A stretch of DNA of 24,842 nt from Collinsella sp. (lineage in GTDB: Bacteria; Actinomycetota; Coriobacteriia; Coriobacteriales; Coriobacteriaceae): assembly GCA_022713905.1 (NCBI GenBank), contig JAIHTM010000011.1, positions 1 to 24,842 on the forward strand, written 5' to 3'. The first letter of the stretch is position 1, and each line of letters begins with the position of its first letter. A program made the translations under genes and the position numbers. The notes under the pieces were generated by a model. That model was not told the DNA's origin. It saw only the letters and a list, made by a program, of their open reading frames with translations, and did no database searches. This document shows, piece by piece, positions 14,618 to 22,809 of the stretch.

Positions 14618-16285
14618 ATGGCAGATACAGATTTCAACGCACAGGTGCGAGAAACAATACTGCATCTATTGGCCGAGGCCAACCGTGTACCTTTCCTGTT
14701 CGTGGGATCAGGCATGTCGCGCCGCTATATGGGAGCTGAAGACTGGGATGGCTTGCTCAAATGGGTATGTGAGAATGCCGGGAGTCCGATGAAGCCATAT
14801 TTCCAATACAAGCTAACGGCTGAATCGGAAGGCGACGGCAAGAAGAACACGGTCTATCCCCATATCGCCTCATTAATGGAAAGAGATTTTCTTGATGCTA
14901 TCAATCAACCCAAATTCGCGGATTGGGTTGAGACGCATCGTGCGGAGTTCGAATCAGGAATCTCACCAATGAAGATCTATATCGCCGACCATCTGTCTTC
15001 GTTCCAACCAACATTGATGACCGAGGAGTTGGATATATTACGTAAAGCGACCCGTCATGTCGCCGGCGTAATCACCACCAACTATGACGGTCTTATGGAA
15101 TCGGTATTCCCAAAATATGACGTATATATCCGGCAAGAGGATTTGTTGTTTTCCCCGCTGATGGGAATTGGCGAAATTTACAAGATTCACGGGTCGGCAA
15201 CTGATCCAAGTTCCATGGTCATCAATGAACGAGACTACCAGCGGCTGCGAGAGCATCAGGATTACCTGACTTCAAAAATTCTCACTATATTTGGCGAATA
15301 TCCGATTATTTTCCTGGGATATTCGTTGAATGACCAGGATATACGGGAGATTATTTCTTCAATTGCTTCTTGTGCTGGAGAAACTCGGGCACGAGAAATA
15401 GCCAAGCGTTTCATCTTCGTACAGTATTCAGACTCCCGCGCTATAAAGAGCGCAAGCTACGAAGTAGACAATGGCCAGACTGTGGAGATGACTGCCATCA
15501 GCACGCCGGACTTTGCTCCGATTTATGAAGCCATAGCCAAAACAAATCAGCGCTATGCGCCGAAAGTGCTGAACCAAATTCTGAGGCAGTTGTACAAGGC
15601 TTCTTATACCGGAACCGGCGCAGAGAGTGTAGTTGCCGTAGAACTCTCGCATATGGACGAACTTCCGCCCAACAAAAATGTGATTGTTGGTGTTGGGGTG
15701 GTGGACTACGGCCGCAAAGTAACATTGTCGGAACTCCATGAAGATGCACTCTTCAAAAACAAGCAATTCTCGCCGGAATTGGTTATTGGAGAATACTTGG
15801 ATGCGATGTTAAAGCAGGGCGGTGCTCCCATGTACTATTACTTGCGTCGTTACGACGGGCCTCTCGGGCAGCGAACGCAAAAGGAAATTGCTGATAAAAC
15901 TACGATGGAAGCGTATCTCAACAAGACAGATCGGAGGATTCGTGAGACCGGACGAGCAAAACTACAGGACAAAAGTGTCACTGGTCTCATCAGCGCATTC
16001 CCCAATGATGCTTACAAACGCCTTGTTCTGCTGTACCAATCTGAAATCGATCTCAATGAGCTTGAAAGACTCCTGAAGACCGTGGCCAAAGTCAGAATCG
16101 AGTCAGGAGAACAACTCGATTACGACCTGCGCAAGGACATAAGAATCTACGATTTCCTCAAGTACGGTGTCGATTACCTGAAAAACAGCACACCCCCACA
16201 GTCACCGTCATCAGCTCCAACTCTTTCAGCGGAACCCAACGGATCAGCGGGGGTGTCACCGACCTCGGACCCAAACCACGCGTAA
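14618..16285 (+). CDS. stand-alone SIR2-domain protein, probable anti-phage NADase
   Basis: A 555-residue protein whose N-terminal ~270 residues are a SIR2-like NAD-binding domain of the defence type. It shows GSGMS at 30-34 in FLFVGSGMSRRY, TNYDG at 154-158, IHGS with the likely catalytic His191, and GYSLNDQD from 234. These are the hallmark motifs of SIR2 effectors that deplete NAD+ on phage infection. No zinc-binding cysteines of a classical deacetylase are visible. The C-terminal ~280 residues belong to no domain I recognise and could sense the trigger. The tail after about 525 is Pro/Ser-rich and disordered. The start has GGAGAGGGG at 14603-14611. No Argonaute, TIR or HerA partner is adjacent, so it appears to act alone. 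It sits in the 5' end of the broken XRE/ImmA gene. Confidence 0.82.
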   Translation: MADTDFNAQVRETILHLLAEANRVPFLFVGSGMSRRYMGAEDWDGLLKWVCENAGSPMKPYFQYKLTAESEGDGKKNTVYPHIASLMERDFLDAINQPKFADWVETHRAEFESGISPMKIYIADHLSSFQPTLMTEELDILRKATRHVAGVITTNYDGLMESVFPKYDVYIRQEDLLFSPLMGIGEIYKIHGSATDPSSMVINERDYQRLREHQDYLTSKILTIFGEYPIIFLGYSLNDQDIREIISSIASCAGETRAREIAKRFIFVQYSDSRAIKSASYEVDNGQTVEMTAISTPDFAPIYEAIAKTNQRYAPKVLNQILRQLYKASYTGTGAESVVAVELSHMDELPPNKNVIVGVGVVDYGRKVTLSELHEDALFKNKQFSPELVIGEYLDAMLKQGGAPMYYYLRRYDGPLGQRTQKEIADKTTMEAYLNKTDRRIRETGRAKLQDKSVTGLISAFPNDAYKRLVLLYQSEIDLNELERLLKTVAKVRIESGEQLDYDLRKDIRIYDFLKYGVDYLKNSTPPQSPSSAPTLSAEPNGSAGVSPTSDPNHA

Positions 16286-16471
16286 GCTCAAAGTCCATTT
16301 CCTACAATAGTCAGGACCAAACGACATAGCAAATATGCGCTTCATCTTGAGAGGAAGTACCGCATTAGCTTCGTGCACGGTTTTCGCTTGCACTAAGGAT
16401 TCTAACATTTCAAGAATCTACTGTTATTGTCACACCGCAATTTCGGTATCCTCACCGCACAATAATCGCGC

Positions 16472-16477
16472 GATAAT
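16472..16477 (+). promoter_or_regulatory. -10 box for a probable leaderless SDR transcript
   Basis: GATAAT ends 7 nt before ATG16485, placing the expected transcription start at or within one base of the start codon. The -35 region (about 16449) is weak. This explains the lack of a ribosome binding site, but the transcription start has not been mapped. Confidence 0.35.
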
Positions 16478-16484
16478 AGTACAC

Positions 16485-17330
16485 ATGGAACCAATCAAAG
16501 ATGATGGACGGCCGGTGGCATTGGTCACCGGCGGCACGAGCGGTATCGGCAAGGCGACTGCACGGATGCTCGCTGTGCGGGGTTGGCGTGTGATTGCAGT
16601 GGGACTCGGTGCGGACGAGAATATCCCTGAGACTCAGCGTCTTGGCCACAGCGAACTGTTTACCTACGAAATGGACGTCACCAAGCCGGCTGGCATCACG
16701 CGCATTCTCGGCGCTCTCCCCCGATTGGACGCTATCGTCCATTGCGCGGGATTCGGCATCGCCGGCTCTGCGGAATGCACACCAATGACGCTCGCTCGCA
16801 AGCAGTTCGATGTGAATTATTTTGGCGTGTTGCAGGTCAACGAAATCGCACTGCCGTTGCTGCGCCGTACCGCGGCACGCAACCGTAAGCGGGGACGAGT
16901 CATCGTTGTCGGCTCGATTGGAGGACGGCTGGGTTTGCCGTTCCAATCGCACTACTCTTCCACAAAGGCGGCGCTGGAAATGTATGTGGAGGCGCTGCGG
17001 TTGGAGGGGCGCCGTCATGGCATCACCGCCACAATCGTCGAACCGGGTGACCTATCCACTGGATTCACCGGCTCGCGTATCCTCGCCGAACCAGCCAATT
17101 CACCGTACTACGACGAATGCCAACGTTCGGTCGGGCAAATGGCTCATGACGAGCAGACCGGCGACGGTCCGGAAAGCGTGGCCCGAGTCATCGTCGCGAC
17201 GCTCGGCAAACGCAATCCCCCGGTGCGCATCGCCGTCGGCAGCAGCTACAAGGCCCTGATGCAACTCAAGCGCTTTCTCCCAGATCGCCTGGTCGAATTC
17301 GTCATGCGCCGTATCTATATGAAGCCATGA
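16485..17330 (+). CDS. short-chain dehydrogenase/reductase (SDR)
   Basis: Classical NAD(P)-dependent SDR of 281 residues. It has the cofactor motif TGGTSGIG at 15-22, NYFG in the assembly helix, and the catalytic triad Ser144, Tyr157 and Lys161 in SSTK context. The C-terminal positive and hydrophobic stretch (KALMQLKRFLPDRLVEFVMRR) may touch the membrane. The open frame extends upstream to 16335, but that part has no SDR homology, so ATG16485 was chosen. No ribosome binding site precedes it. GATAAT at 16472-16477 ends only 7 nt before the ATG, which suggests a leaderless mRNA. The substrate is unknown. It is the most ordinary gene in this part of the island. The 200 bp between it and the SIR2 gene hold nothing else. 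Confidence 0.88.
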   Translation: MEPIKDDGRPVALVTGGTSGIGKATARMLAVRGWRVIAVGLGADENIPETQRLGHSELFTYEMDVTKPAGITRILGALPRLDAIVHCAGFGIAGSAECTPMTLARKQFDVNYFGVLQVNEIALPLLRRTAARNRKRGRVIVVGSIGGRLGLPFQSHYSSTKAALEMYVEALRLEGRRHGITATIVEPGDLSTGFTGSRILAEPANSPYYDECQRSVGQMAHDEQTGDGPESVARVIVATLGKRNPPVRIAVGSSYKALMQLKRFLPDRLVEFVMRRIYMKP

Positions 17331-17385
17331 AAAATGACGGAAGAAGACACAGAACCATCAGTCCAGCTCCGGAATCCTCATCCCA

Positions 17386-18378
17386 TCAAATGCCACTGTT
17401 CTTCATCAGCTTCTCCGACTCCAAAGTAAGTGACCCATCCTCGGCCAGCAGAGGAGTATCTAGCACGGCCTTGATTGATGCTGCAGTGGACGCAGCTGCG
17501 GCAATAGTCTTCTTACTTTCCTGACGGAATTGCGAATAATCCGTTCCCTCGGTCTTTATGATATTTTCCATTTCAAGAATTGAAGGCAGGAATTTAGCAT
17601 CAAGACGGGCAAGCAAAGCGTGGAACATATAACTACGCCGACGAATGGCAACGCACTGGTCCGCACCGGCCATCATCTGCTCACAATACTTGCTTGCCTC
17701 AGCAGACTGGGTCTTCGCTTCCTCAAGGTTTTTGCCACCCTTGGCACCGATGATAACGCCCATGACCAGCAATGCAGGACCTGCAACTAAACCTCCAAGT
17801 ACAGCGGCGCCACCGGCCATGCCCAAGCCACCTGCAGCCAAAGACCCTCCCCCGAAGAACGCCAACGTGGCGTTGGAAGCAGCCACACCACTTAATGCAC
17901 TGATCGCAGTTCCTGTGGAAGCCGTGGCAAGTGCCGACGCGGCACTATATGCACCAAACGCAGCCAATGCACCGCTGGCCGCACCGGTCACACCACCTTC
18001 CAGCAAAGACGAAGCTATGTTTCCCATGGTTTTAAGTTCAGCAAAAGCCGCTTTGTCTATGCGCAGTTTATTGAGCTCATCAAGCCCTTCGGACGCAGTA
18101 AAATCAACATTTTTCAGCTGTTGAAAAGCATCAAGGAAGCGCTGAACGCTCCCATCCAAAATAATGACTTTCTCTTTGCCCAAGGCATTCAGGGAATCTG
18201 AACATTGCCCACGAAGCTTTTCGAGGTTATTAGCTGCCCATCGAATGCGTGCTCCGGAATTGTCGTTAAGCTGATTCGCCGTGTGCTGATCAAGACTACC
18301 TTTGGCAGCCATACCCACGCCTGCGGTACCGGCAGCAGCGGCCATTCCGATGAATAGTGGAACAACAAAAAATGGCAT
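17386..18378 (-). CDS. glycine-zipper protein of unknown function, third gene of the operon
   Basis: A 330-residue protein. Residues 1-26 form a hydrophobic segment (MPFFVVPLFIGMAAAAG). A helical region follows, with LNALGKEKVIILDGSVQRF. Then comes a long glycine/alanine-rich hydrophobic stretch (about 128-216) containing STGTAISALSG, FFGGGSLAAGGLGMAGG and GGLVAGPALLVMG. The end is helical and charged. I recall this Gly-rich core from a widespread bacterial family without known function, sometimes labelled a chemotaxis protein without evidence. The repeated small-residue spacing fits helix packing in or on a membrane, possibly an oligomeric pore. AGGAAGGA precedes the start and only 24 nt separate it from the TerB-like gene, so it is the last gene of the operon. 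Confidence 0.7.
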   Translation of the reverse strand: MPFFVVPLFIGMAAAAGTAGVGMAAKGSLDQHTANQLNDNSGARIRWAANNLEKLRGQCSDSLNALGKEKVIILDGSVQRFLDAFQQLKNVDFTASEGLDELNKLRIDKAAFAELKTMGNIASSLLEGGVTGAASGALAAFGAYSAASALATASTGTAISALSGVAASNATLAFFGGGSLAAGGLGMAGGAAVLGGLVAGPALLVMGVIIGAKGGKNLEEAKTQSAEASKYCEQMMAGADQCVAIRRRSYMFHALLARLDAKFLPSILEMENIIKTEGTDYSQFRQESKKTIAAAASTAASIKAVLDTPLLAEDGSLTLESEKLMKNSGI

Positions 18379-18402
18379 AGTGAATTCCTTCCTGGGTTTC
18401 TC

Positions 18403-19341
18403 TTATTTGCGTCCAAAGAGGCCACCGAAGAAGCCTTGTACAGCATGGGCCGCATCGCCCGCACGTTTTGCAGCCTCATTGACTGCGTCACCCGCATGTT
18501 TCGCAACCTCATTGGCTGCGTCACCCGCACGTTTCGCAACCTCATTGGCTGCGTTGCCTACCGGTTTCAGCACTGCATCATTCACCGGCTTCAGCGCATC
18601 GCCAACTTGGTTGAGAACAGGAGCAACATTATCGTCAAACGTATGCTTCACCGCATCCGCGGCTCCCTGAGCACCCTGCTGAACCTGATCCACAACCGGA
18701 GCGACCACCGAGTCAACGGCATCCTTGGTCTGATCAAACACGTCCTTCTCTGGAACCATGACTTCCGGGGCTGGCGCGGCCGTCTCGTCTTCAATCAGCA
18801 ACACGGCAGCGTTTTGGAGAACATTCACGCGCTCTTCCAGCTGATCCACCATGGGGCGAACTTCACTATATGGCAGTTCGGAATTGCTGATCCAGTCGAG
18901 CTCGCCTCGCACGTCATACGCCGCGCGCATAAGATGTTCCATTTCGGGGTATATGGAACGATCGGCAATCATCGTCCGGGCAATATGTCTGATGAGTCTG
19001 CTTTCTACTGCATCATATTCCCCATCAGCGAAGGCAACTGACAACATATTCCACAGAAGCAGCCTTGGTGCAATTCCTGCAGCTCTTTTATCCGTTCGAT
19101 GCGACAAGACTGCATCAACACCCTCAACAATTACGTCGTAGCGATCATCGGAATCGTGGCACTGGTTTATACGCTCATCGCACGAATCGATAATCTCTTT
19201 GCGATAATCATGGAAGTGCTTTGCATCCAAATTGTCACCTATATGATCGAATAGTGCGCGTTCGTCGTCACGGACTGATCCATCGACAGCAATCAGATAA
19301 TAAAATGCTTGTAATGCATCACGTGTTTTGATGTACTTCAT
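18403..19341 (-). CDS. TerB-like protein with LEA-type repeat tail, second gene of the operon
   Basis: A 312-residue protein. Residues 1-165 form an all-helical domain with acidic signatures typical of TerB-like folds: AFYYLIAVDGSVRDDERALF near residue 11 and SVAFADGEYDAVESRL near 103. TerB domains bind metal at such acidic pairs and occur in stress and defence loci. After a linker with acidic and proline residues, the C-terminal 110 residues are amphipathic. They include three consecutive 11-residue units (AANEVAKRAGD, AANEVAKHAGD, AVNEAAKRAGD), a pattern known from group 3 LEA proteins that associate with membranes. The end is FFGGLFGRK. The ribosome binding site AAGGAGGAG overlaps the stop of the upstream gene, so the two are coupled. 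I infer a link between a sensor or adaptor domain and membranes. Confidence 0.72.
   Translation of the reverse strand: MKYIKTRDALQAFYYLIAVDGSVRDDERALFDHIGDNLDAKHFHDYRKEIIDSCDERINQCHDSDDRYDVIVEGVDAVLSHRTDKRAAGIAPRLLLWNMLSVAFADGEYDAVESRLIRHIARTMIADRSIYPEMEHLMRAAYDVRGELDWISNSELPYSEVRPMVDQLEERVNVLQNAAVLLIEDETAAPAPEVMVPEKDVFDQTKDAVDSVVAPVVDQVQQGAQGAADAVKHTFDDNVAPVLNQVGDALKPVNDAVLKPVGNAANEVAKRAGDAANEVAKHAGDAVNEAAKRAGDAAHAVQGFFGGLFGRK
18454..18552 (-). repeat. three tandem 33-bp units encoding LEA-like 11-residue repeats
   Basis: Units at 18520-18552, 18487-18519 and 18454-18486 encode AANEVAKRAGD, AANEVAKHAGD and AVNEAAKRAGD. The DNA of the first two units is almost identical, so the copy number is likely to vary between strains. 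More diverged units may continue on both sides. Confidence 0.85.
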
Positions 19342-19355
19342 TAACTGGCTCCTCC

Positions 19356-20966
19356 TTATAAAACGAAATTGTCGTCTGACGCCATCAAATCATCAAACTC
19401 CTGCTGAGTCCGAAACCTTGGCAAGTATCCCAAGGATTCTTGAATTTCGGCGTTTCCGGTCAAATATCCATCAATATCATTGGAAATCAACGCTTGATCC
19501 ATTGCATCGAATGCTCTATTAAACAATTCATCATGAGTCGCCAGATAATTCTCGACATCCCTAGACATATCACGCCTATATTGGCGGATGAGCTCCACCG
19601 CTTCCGCACATTCGCGTTCCACACGAATACGCTCCTCTTTCGCCAGCTCATAGTCATGCAGAGCAGTGGATAATTCCTCATATACGGCAACAGCTGCAGC
19701 ATATCCCAAGGTGCTTCCAGCCATACCAACCATCGCAGCCATAAAAGCACCATCTGCAGGTATTGCGGCCATCGCCACGGCAACGCCCATCACTCCTCCG
19801 AGCTGCCCCATTCCCTGCTGGCCGAGGCGCTCTATACAAACAGCTCCAGTAATCTCGCCGCGGCAATACAGTGCAACCACCTTGGAAACATCCGTTACAG
19901 TGGAGACCATCGTAGCTGCAACGTTCGTTCTCGATAGACTACGCAGATACTCGCTCGACGCGTTTTGCATGGCACCCTTAATGGCAGCGCCGGAAAAAGC
20001 GGTGACATAGCCGAACGCCGCAGCCAAGCCTGCATCGACGCCGACGTTTCTCGCTGCCTCCGCTGGCTCAATAGAGCCATTAATGCAGGCAACCATATTT
20101 CGAATCAGAGAAACACCACCACCAATCAGCGCACCATTCCTTGCCTGCTGCAACCCGGCTTTATTGGCAACTTTGGCTACATCTTTCGCCACCATGCGTC
20201 TGGGATGTTCTCGCGCATACAACGCTTCTCGCTTGGTGAGTCCACTTTTCCGCAGGCTTTTCTTAATCTGTTTCAGATCATCGATTTGCTGCTGAATAGC
20301 CTCAGAATTCTTGCCGGCAAGCCGACCTCCATCCAGCTCGCCCTGAAGTTTTCGTATCTGTTCGTTGATGCCGTCAGGCCCATCACCCATCAGTACATCG
20401 TAATAATCATCCGGAATAACCATGCTGACGTCTGCATCACGATATTTTGTATATTTCTTGCTTTTCAACTTATCAAGAAGCTTTTTCGGGCTACTGCCGA
20501 CGAACTTCATTTGAGCCTCAGAGCCGATGATTGGTTTGCCCAAGTCATCCACTTCGACAATGTCCACGATGGGGTCGTTCGACACTTGCCGTCCATCTGG
20601 ATGCTTCACGTCATCATATCGTTTGAATCGCGTATCGTTGCCAGCAATGATGTTATCGGCGTTCTTCCTGGCTACCGCCTCAACCTCGGCACTAAAACCC
20701 GCTTGCTGAGCTAGATTCTGCTTTTTGAATTCATTGCTAGTCTCCATCTTAGCAATGGACTTCAAGGTCTTAGGAGGTCTGGAATTCTCATCAGCAGGTT
20801 TCTCTCTATCACCCGCATAGGCCGCTAAATGTTCCTTGATGGCAGAACCAAAGCGTTGCACGGTTTCCGCCGCAACACCTTCCAGCGCCTTTCCCATAAT
20901 GCGACGGTTTTCGTCTTCCTTGCGTTCCTCGTTATTTCGACCGATATGAGTTTCATCATCCGCCAT
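19356..20966 (-). CDS. large charged protein with membrane-like C-terminal half, first gene of the operon
   Basis: ATG20966 was chosen because GAGGGGG lies 6 nt upstream; a longer frame to 21005 would begin with GTG and has no binding site. The protein has 536 residues. The N-terminal half is charged and soluble. Residues about 95-205 look like a discrete alpha/beta domain (NADNIIAGNDTRFKRYDD, then DPIVDIVEVDDLGKPI, then SEAQMKFVG, then DADVSMVIPDDYYDVLMGD). The run of Asp, Glu and Gln-Met-Lys is reminiscent of nuclease-like folds, but I cannot name a family. Residues about 275-430 are rich in Gly and Ala, with several membrane-compatible helices (LIGGGVSLIRNMVA, GVDAGLAAAFGYVTAF, GVMGVAVAMAAIPADGAFMAAMVGMAG). 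A helical charged tail follows. The stop codon TAA overlaps the next gene's ribosome binding site. Its role is unknown. Confidence 0.7.
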   Translation of the reverse strand: MADDETHIGRNNEERKEDENRRIMGKALEGVAAETVQRFGSAIKEHLAAYAGDREKPADENSRPPKTLKSIAKMETSNEFKKQNLAQQAGFSAEVEAVARKNADNIIAGNDTRFKRYDDVKHPDGRQVSNDPIVDIVEVDDLGKPIIGSEAQMKFVGSSPKKLLDKLKSKKYTKYRDADVSMVIPDDYYDVLMGDGPDGINEQIRKLQGELDGGRLAGKNSEAIQQQIDDLKQIKKSLRKSGLTKREALYAREHPRRMVAKDVAKVANKAGLQQARNGALIGGGVSLIRNMVACINGSIEPAEAARNVGVDAGLAAAFGYVTAFSGAAIKGAMQNASSEYLRSLSRTNVAATMVSTVTDVSKVVALYCRGEITGAVCIERLGQQGMGQLGGVMGVAVAMAAIPADGAFMAAMVGMAGSTLGYAAAVAVYEELSTALHDYELAKEERIRVERECAEAVELIRQYRRDMSRDVENYLATHDELFNRAFDAMDQALISNDIDGYLTGNAEIQESLGYLPRFRTQQEFDDLMASDDNFVL

Positions 20967-21072
20967 AGGATGCCCCCTCGCATATGCCACATCTACGCCA
21001 ACCACATATATCAGAAAAAAATGTTCTAATACTGTAATCAGTTCTTCAGCCGTAACCTGTTAATAATCCTAC

Positions 21073-21101
21073 ATTATAGCGGCAGAAAAACTCACCATAT
21101 C
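21073..21101 (-). promoter_or_regulatory. promoter of the three-gene operon
   Basis: A perfect TATAAT on the minus strand (21078 down to 21073), about 105 nt before ATG20966. The -35 region with 17-bp spacing is GATATG, a poor match. The long AT-rich leader (21000-21070) could carry regulation. Between here and 21225 I see nothing else. Confidence 0.4.
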
Positions 21102-21224
21102 GTCATCCTCGATTAACGATTAGATAGACATACTTTTGCGAACAACACAGGCACCACCGTATGGAATGTGTCCAACAACCGTTGGCAAAGCCAAATCCCT
21201 CACACTATTCGAACCCGAATGCGT

Positions 21225-21470
21225 CTCAATCTCTGTCCCCCACTAGCGGCGTATCCCCGTCCAAAGCAGTCTGGGCGTCGAGCAAGTGGGATTCGATGAT
21301 GCGCATCCAGAAGAAGGGAGTTCTCGGCAATGTTCAGCGGAACGAGACATGGGAGCGTCCAGTGCTTGGGCGTGATCGTGGAGAACAGTAGGCAGGGAGT
21401 CCTCACTGTTGATGGTGGCGTACTGGCCATCTTCATCGCATACAGAAACAGTAGGTTGCCACTCACCGCG
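21225..21470 (-). pseudogene. C-terminal remnant of an unidentified gene, one frameshift
   Basis: Directly after the ADP-ribosylglycohydrolase stop, the minus strand reads a plausible protein in one frame (GEWQPTVSVCDEDGQYATIN through RSAEHCREL). It then continues in another frame (PFFWMRIIESHLLDAQTALD to TPLVGDRD-stop). One added C at the CTCCC around 21316-21318 would join them. No start is visible, so this looks like the 3' end of a gene whose front was lost. I recognise no family. Confidence 0.4.
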
Positions 21471-21476
21471 AGCGCC

Positions 21477-22301
21477 TTAATGCCACGCCGACTCCGTCCG
21501 TCCAAGCACATCCTCAATAAGCTCACGTCCGCGCAATACCGCCAGCCACTGAGCGGGAATGGCATCGAATCCATATTTGATGCCGGCCAGGTATCCGGCG
21601 ACGGCGGCGGTCGTGTCTGTATCGTCACCCAAGTTGACGGCGGCGAGCACACAACTCGCATAATCATCGGTATTCGCGAGGCACCAGAGCGCCGCCTCAT
21701 ACGTGTCTTTGACGAAGCCGCTCGAACCAACTTCATCACGCGGCATACCGCGTAACGGTTCATCATCCAGCTCTTGCGGCCATATGCCTTTGATGAGTCC
21801 GTCGCGCAACACATCCACCATGCTCGAACAGGCATCCATCGAGATTGCATGGGCGTGCGTGATTGCAGATGCGGCACGTACGTCATCCGCGGAAGCATCC
21901 GCGAACGCCAACGGCATGATCCGCATCAGTGAGCCGTTGCCATTGTCTCGTTCACCGCTTAAGCCCACACGCTGCTGCAACGCGACGGAGACCGTTCGCC
22001 CGCAATCGAAGACTCGTCCGTCAATCGTGTATTCGCCATTACTCAGCCATGCCAGATATCGCTCTCGCATATCTTCAGTATTGACTTGCCATTCATTGGC
22101 GATCAGCGAGTCCAATGTGGCGAGCATCATGCTGGTATCGTCCGACCATGTGCCAATCGGCTGGTTATGCGTACCGTATCCCGTCATACCTTCGCATCGG
22201 AAGGTATCTCTCGGCATGAATTCATAAGGCACGCCCAAGGCATCACCGACTGCTTGGCCATACACGGCTGCTCTTAACTGCTCGAATGTTCCGTTCATCA
22301 T
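21477..22301 (-). CDS. ADP-ribosylglycohydrolase (ARH/DraG family)
   Basis: Predicted dinuclear-magnesium hydrolase removing ADP-ribose from proteins or other acceptors. ATG22301 was chosen for GAAAGG 5 nt upstream; an adjacent ATG at 22298 is equally possible, and a longer frame begins at 22328. The 274-residue protein is of normal family length. Family motifs are intact: GDALGVPYEF at 19-28, WSDDTSM at 52-58 (metal ligands Asp54, Asp55), NGNGSLMR at 119-126, THAH at 147-150, and NLGDDTDT at 222-229 (second metal-binding set). It could reverse an ADP-ribosylating toxin or host signal. It lies upstream of the unknown operon on the same strand, but a remnant and a fresh promoter intervene, so it is probably a separate transcript. 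Confidence 0.9.
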   Translation of the reverse strand: MMNGTFEQLRAAVYGQAVGDALGVPYEFMPRDTFRCEGMTGYGTHNQPIGTWSDDTSMMLATLDSLIANEWQVNTEDMRERYLAWLSNGEYTIDGRVFDCGRTVSVALQQRVGLSGERDNGNGSLMRIMPLAFADASADDVRAASAITHAHAISMDACSSMVDVLRDGLIKGIWPQELDDEPLRGMPRDEVGSSGFVKDTYEAALWCLANTDDYASCVLAAVNLGDDTDTTAAVAGYLAGIKYGFDAIPAQWLAVLRGRELIEDVLGRTESAWH

Positions 22302-22328
22302 TGACGCCTTTCGATTTATGCCCCTCAC

Positions 22329-22357
22329 TCTACATATGTTTCAACGATAGGTATAAT
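22329..22357 (+). promoter_or_regulatory. promoter of the XRE regulator gene
   Basis: TCTACA (22329-22334), 17 bp, then a perfect TATAAT (22352-22357). The start codon is 30 nt downstream. It lies back-to-back with the start of the ADP-ribosylglycohydrolase, so the XRE protein could control both divergent genes. Confidence 0.55.
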
Positions 22358-22387
22358 CGGGCCCACTGAGCATAAGCGAGGTGGGTA

Positions 22388-22612
22388 ATGAGTCTTAGGG
22401 AGTTAAGGCAGAAGCGCGGGTTAACCCAGCGTCAACTAGCTGACAAGTCAGGTGTGCCGCACACGCGAATCGCCGCGACTGAGACTGGTTCAAGACCTAT
22501 CGAAAATATGAGTCTTGGCATGGCTATCAAGTTATGTGACGCGCTCAAGGTCAGTAACCCTCGCAAACTGTTAGAGGCTGAGAAGCCAAAAGAAAACACT
22601 AGCGCAAGCTAG
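22388..22612 (+). CDS. XRE-family helix-turn-helix regulator
   Basis: A 74-residue DNA-binding protein consisting of little more than a Cro/CI-type HTH domain. LRELRQKRGLTQRQLADKSGV covers helices 1-2 (given here as two overlapping parts: LRELRQKRGLTQ and RQLADKSGV). PHTRIAATETG is the recognition helix and SLGMAIKLCDAL the closing helix. The ribosome binding site GCGAGGTGGG precedes ATG22388. It is typical of small mobile elements or antitoxin-like regulators. A short hairpin (22621-22643: CCTAC-TCAA and TTGA-GC-GTAGG) follows the stop. No toxin gene is adjacent. Confidence 0.85.
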   Translation: MSLRELRQKRGLTQRQLADKSGVPHTRIAATETGSRPIENMSLGMAIKLCDALKVSNPRKLLEAEKPKENTSAS

Positions 22613-22710
22613 TTGTGAGCCCTACTCAATCTTTGAGCGTAGGCCGGTTAGCGGCTTAATCAGGTGCAGTCCCTGACTACGCACGACGGCGGCACTGCCG
22701 CTACATAAAT

Positions 22711-22741
22711 GCCCCGCAAGCACTAGCAATACTTGCGGGGC
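22711..22741 (+). terminator. hairpin terminator
   Basis: GCCCCGCAAG (22711-22720) pairs perfectly with CTTGCGGGGC (22732-22741) around an 11-nt loop, followed by TGACCTTTAT. It closes the transcript of the XRE gene. The 100 bp before it (22613-22710) contain further small hairpins and no gene. Confidence 0.7.
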
Positions 22742-22809
22742 TGACCTTTATCAATGCACTCAATAGAGGCAGTACCCAAGTGTACCGCCTCACATGGAAG
22801 CGAGGAACC

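Noticed and set aside
16335..16484. N-terminal extension of the SDR
   Set aside because: The extra 50 residues have no SDR character and the Rossmann motif sits at the usual place when counting from ATG16485.
17386..20966. Known tellurite-resistance (ter) operon
   Set aside because: Only a TerB-like domain is seen; no TerC, TerD/E or TerZ genes are present.
21477..22227. Plus- and minus-strand ORFs overlapping the ADP-ribosylglycohydrolase
   Set aside because: They are out-of-frame shadows; the glycohydrolase frame has all the family motifs.
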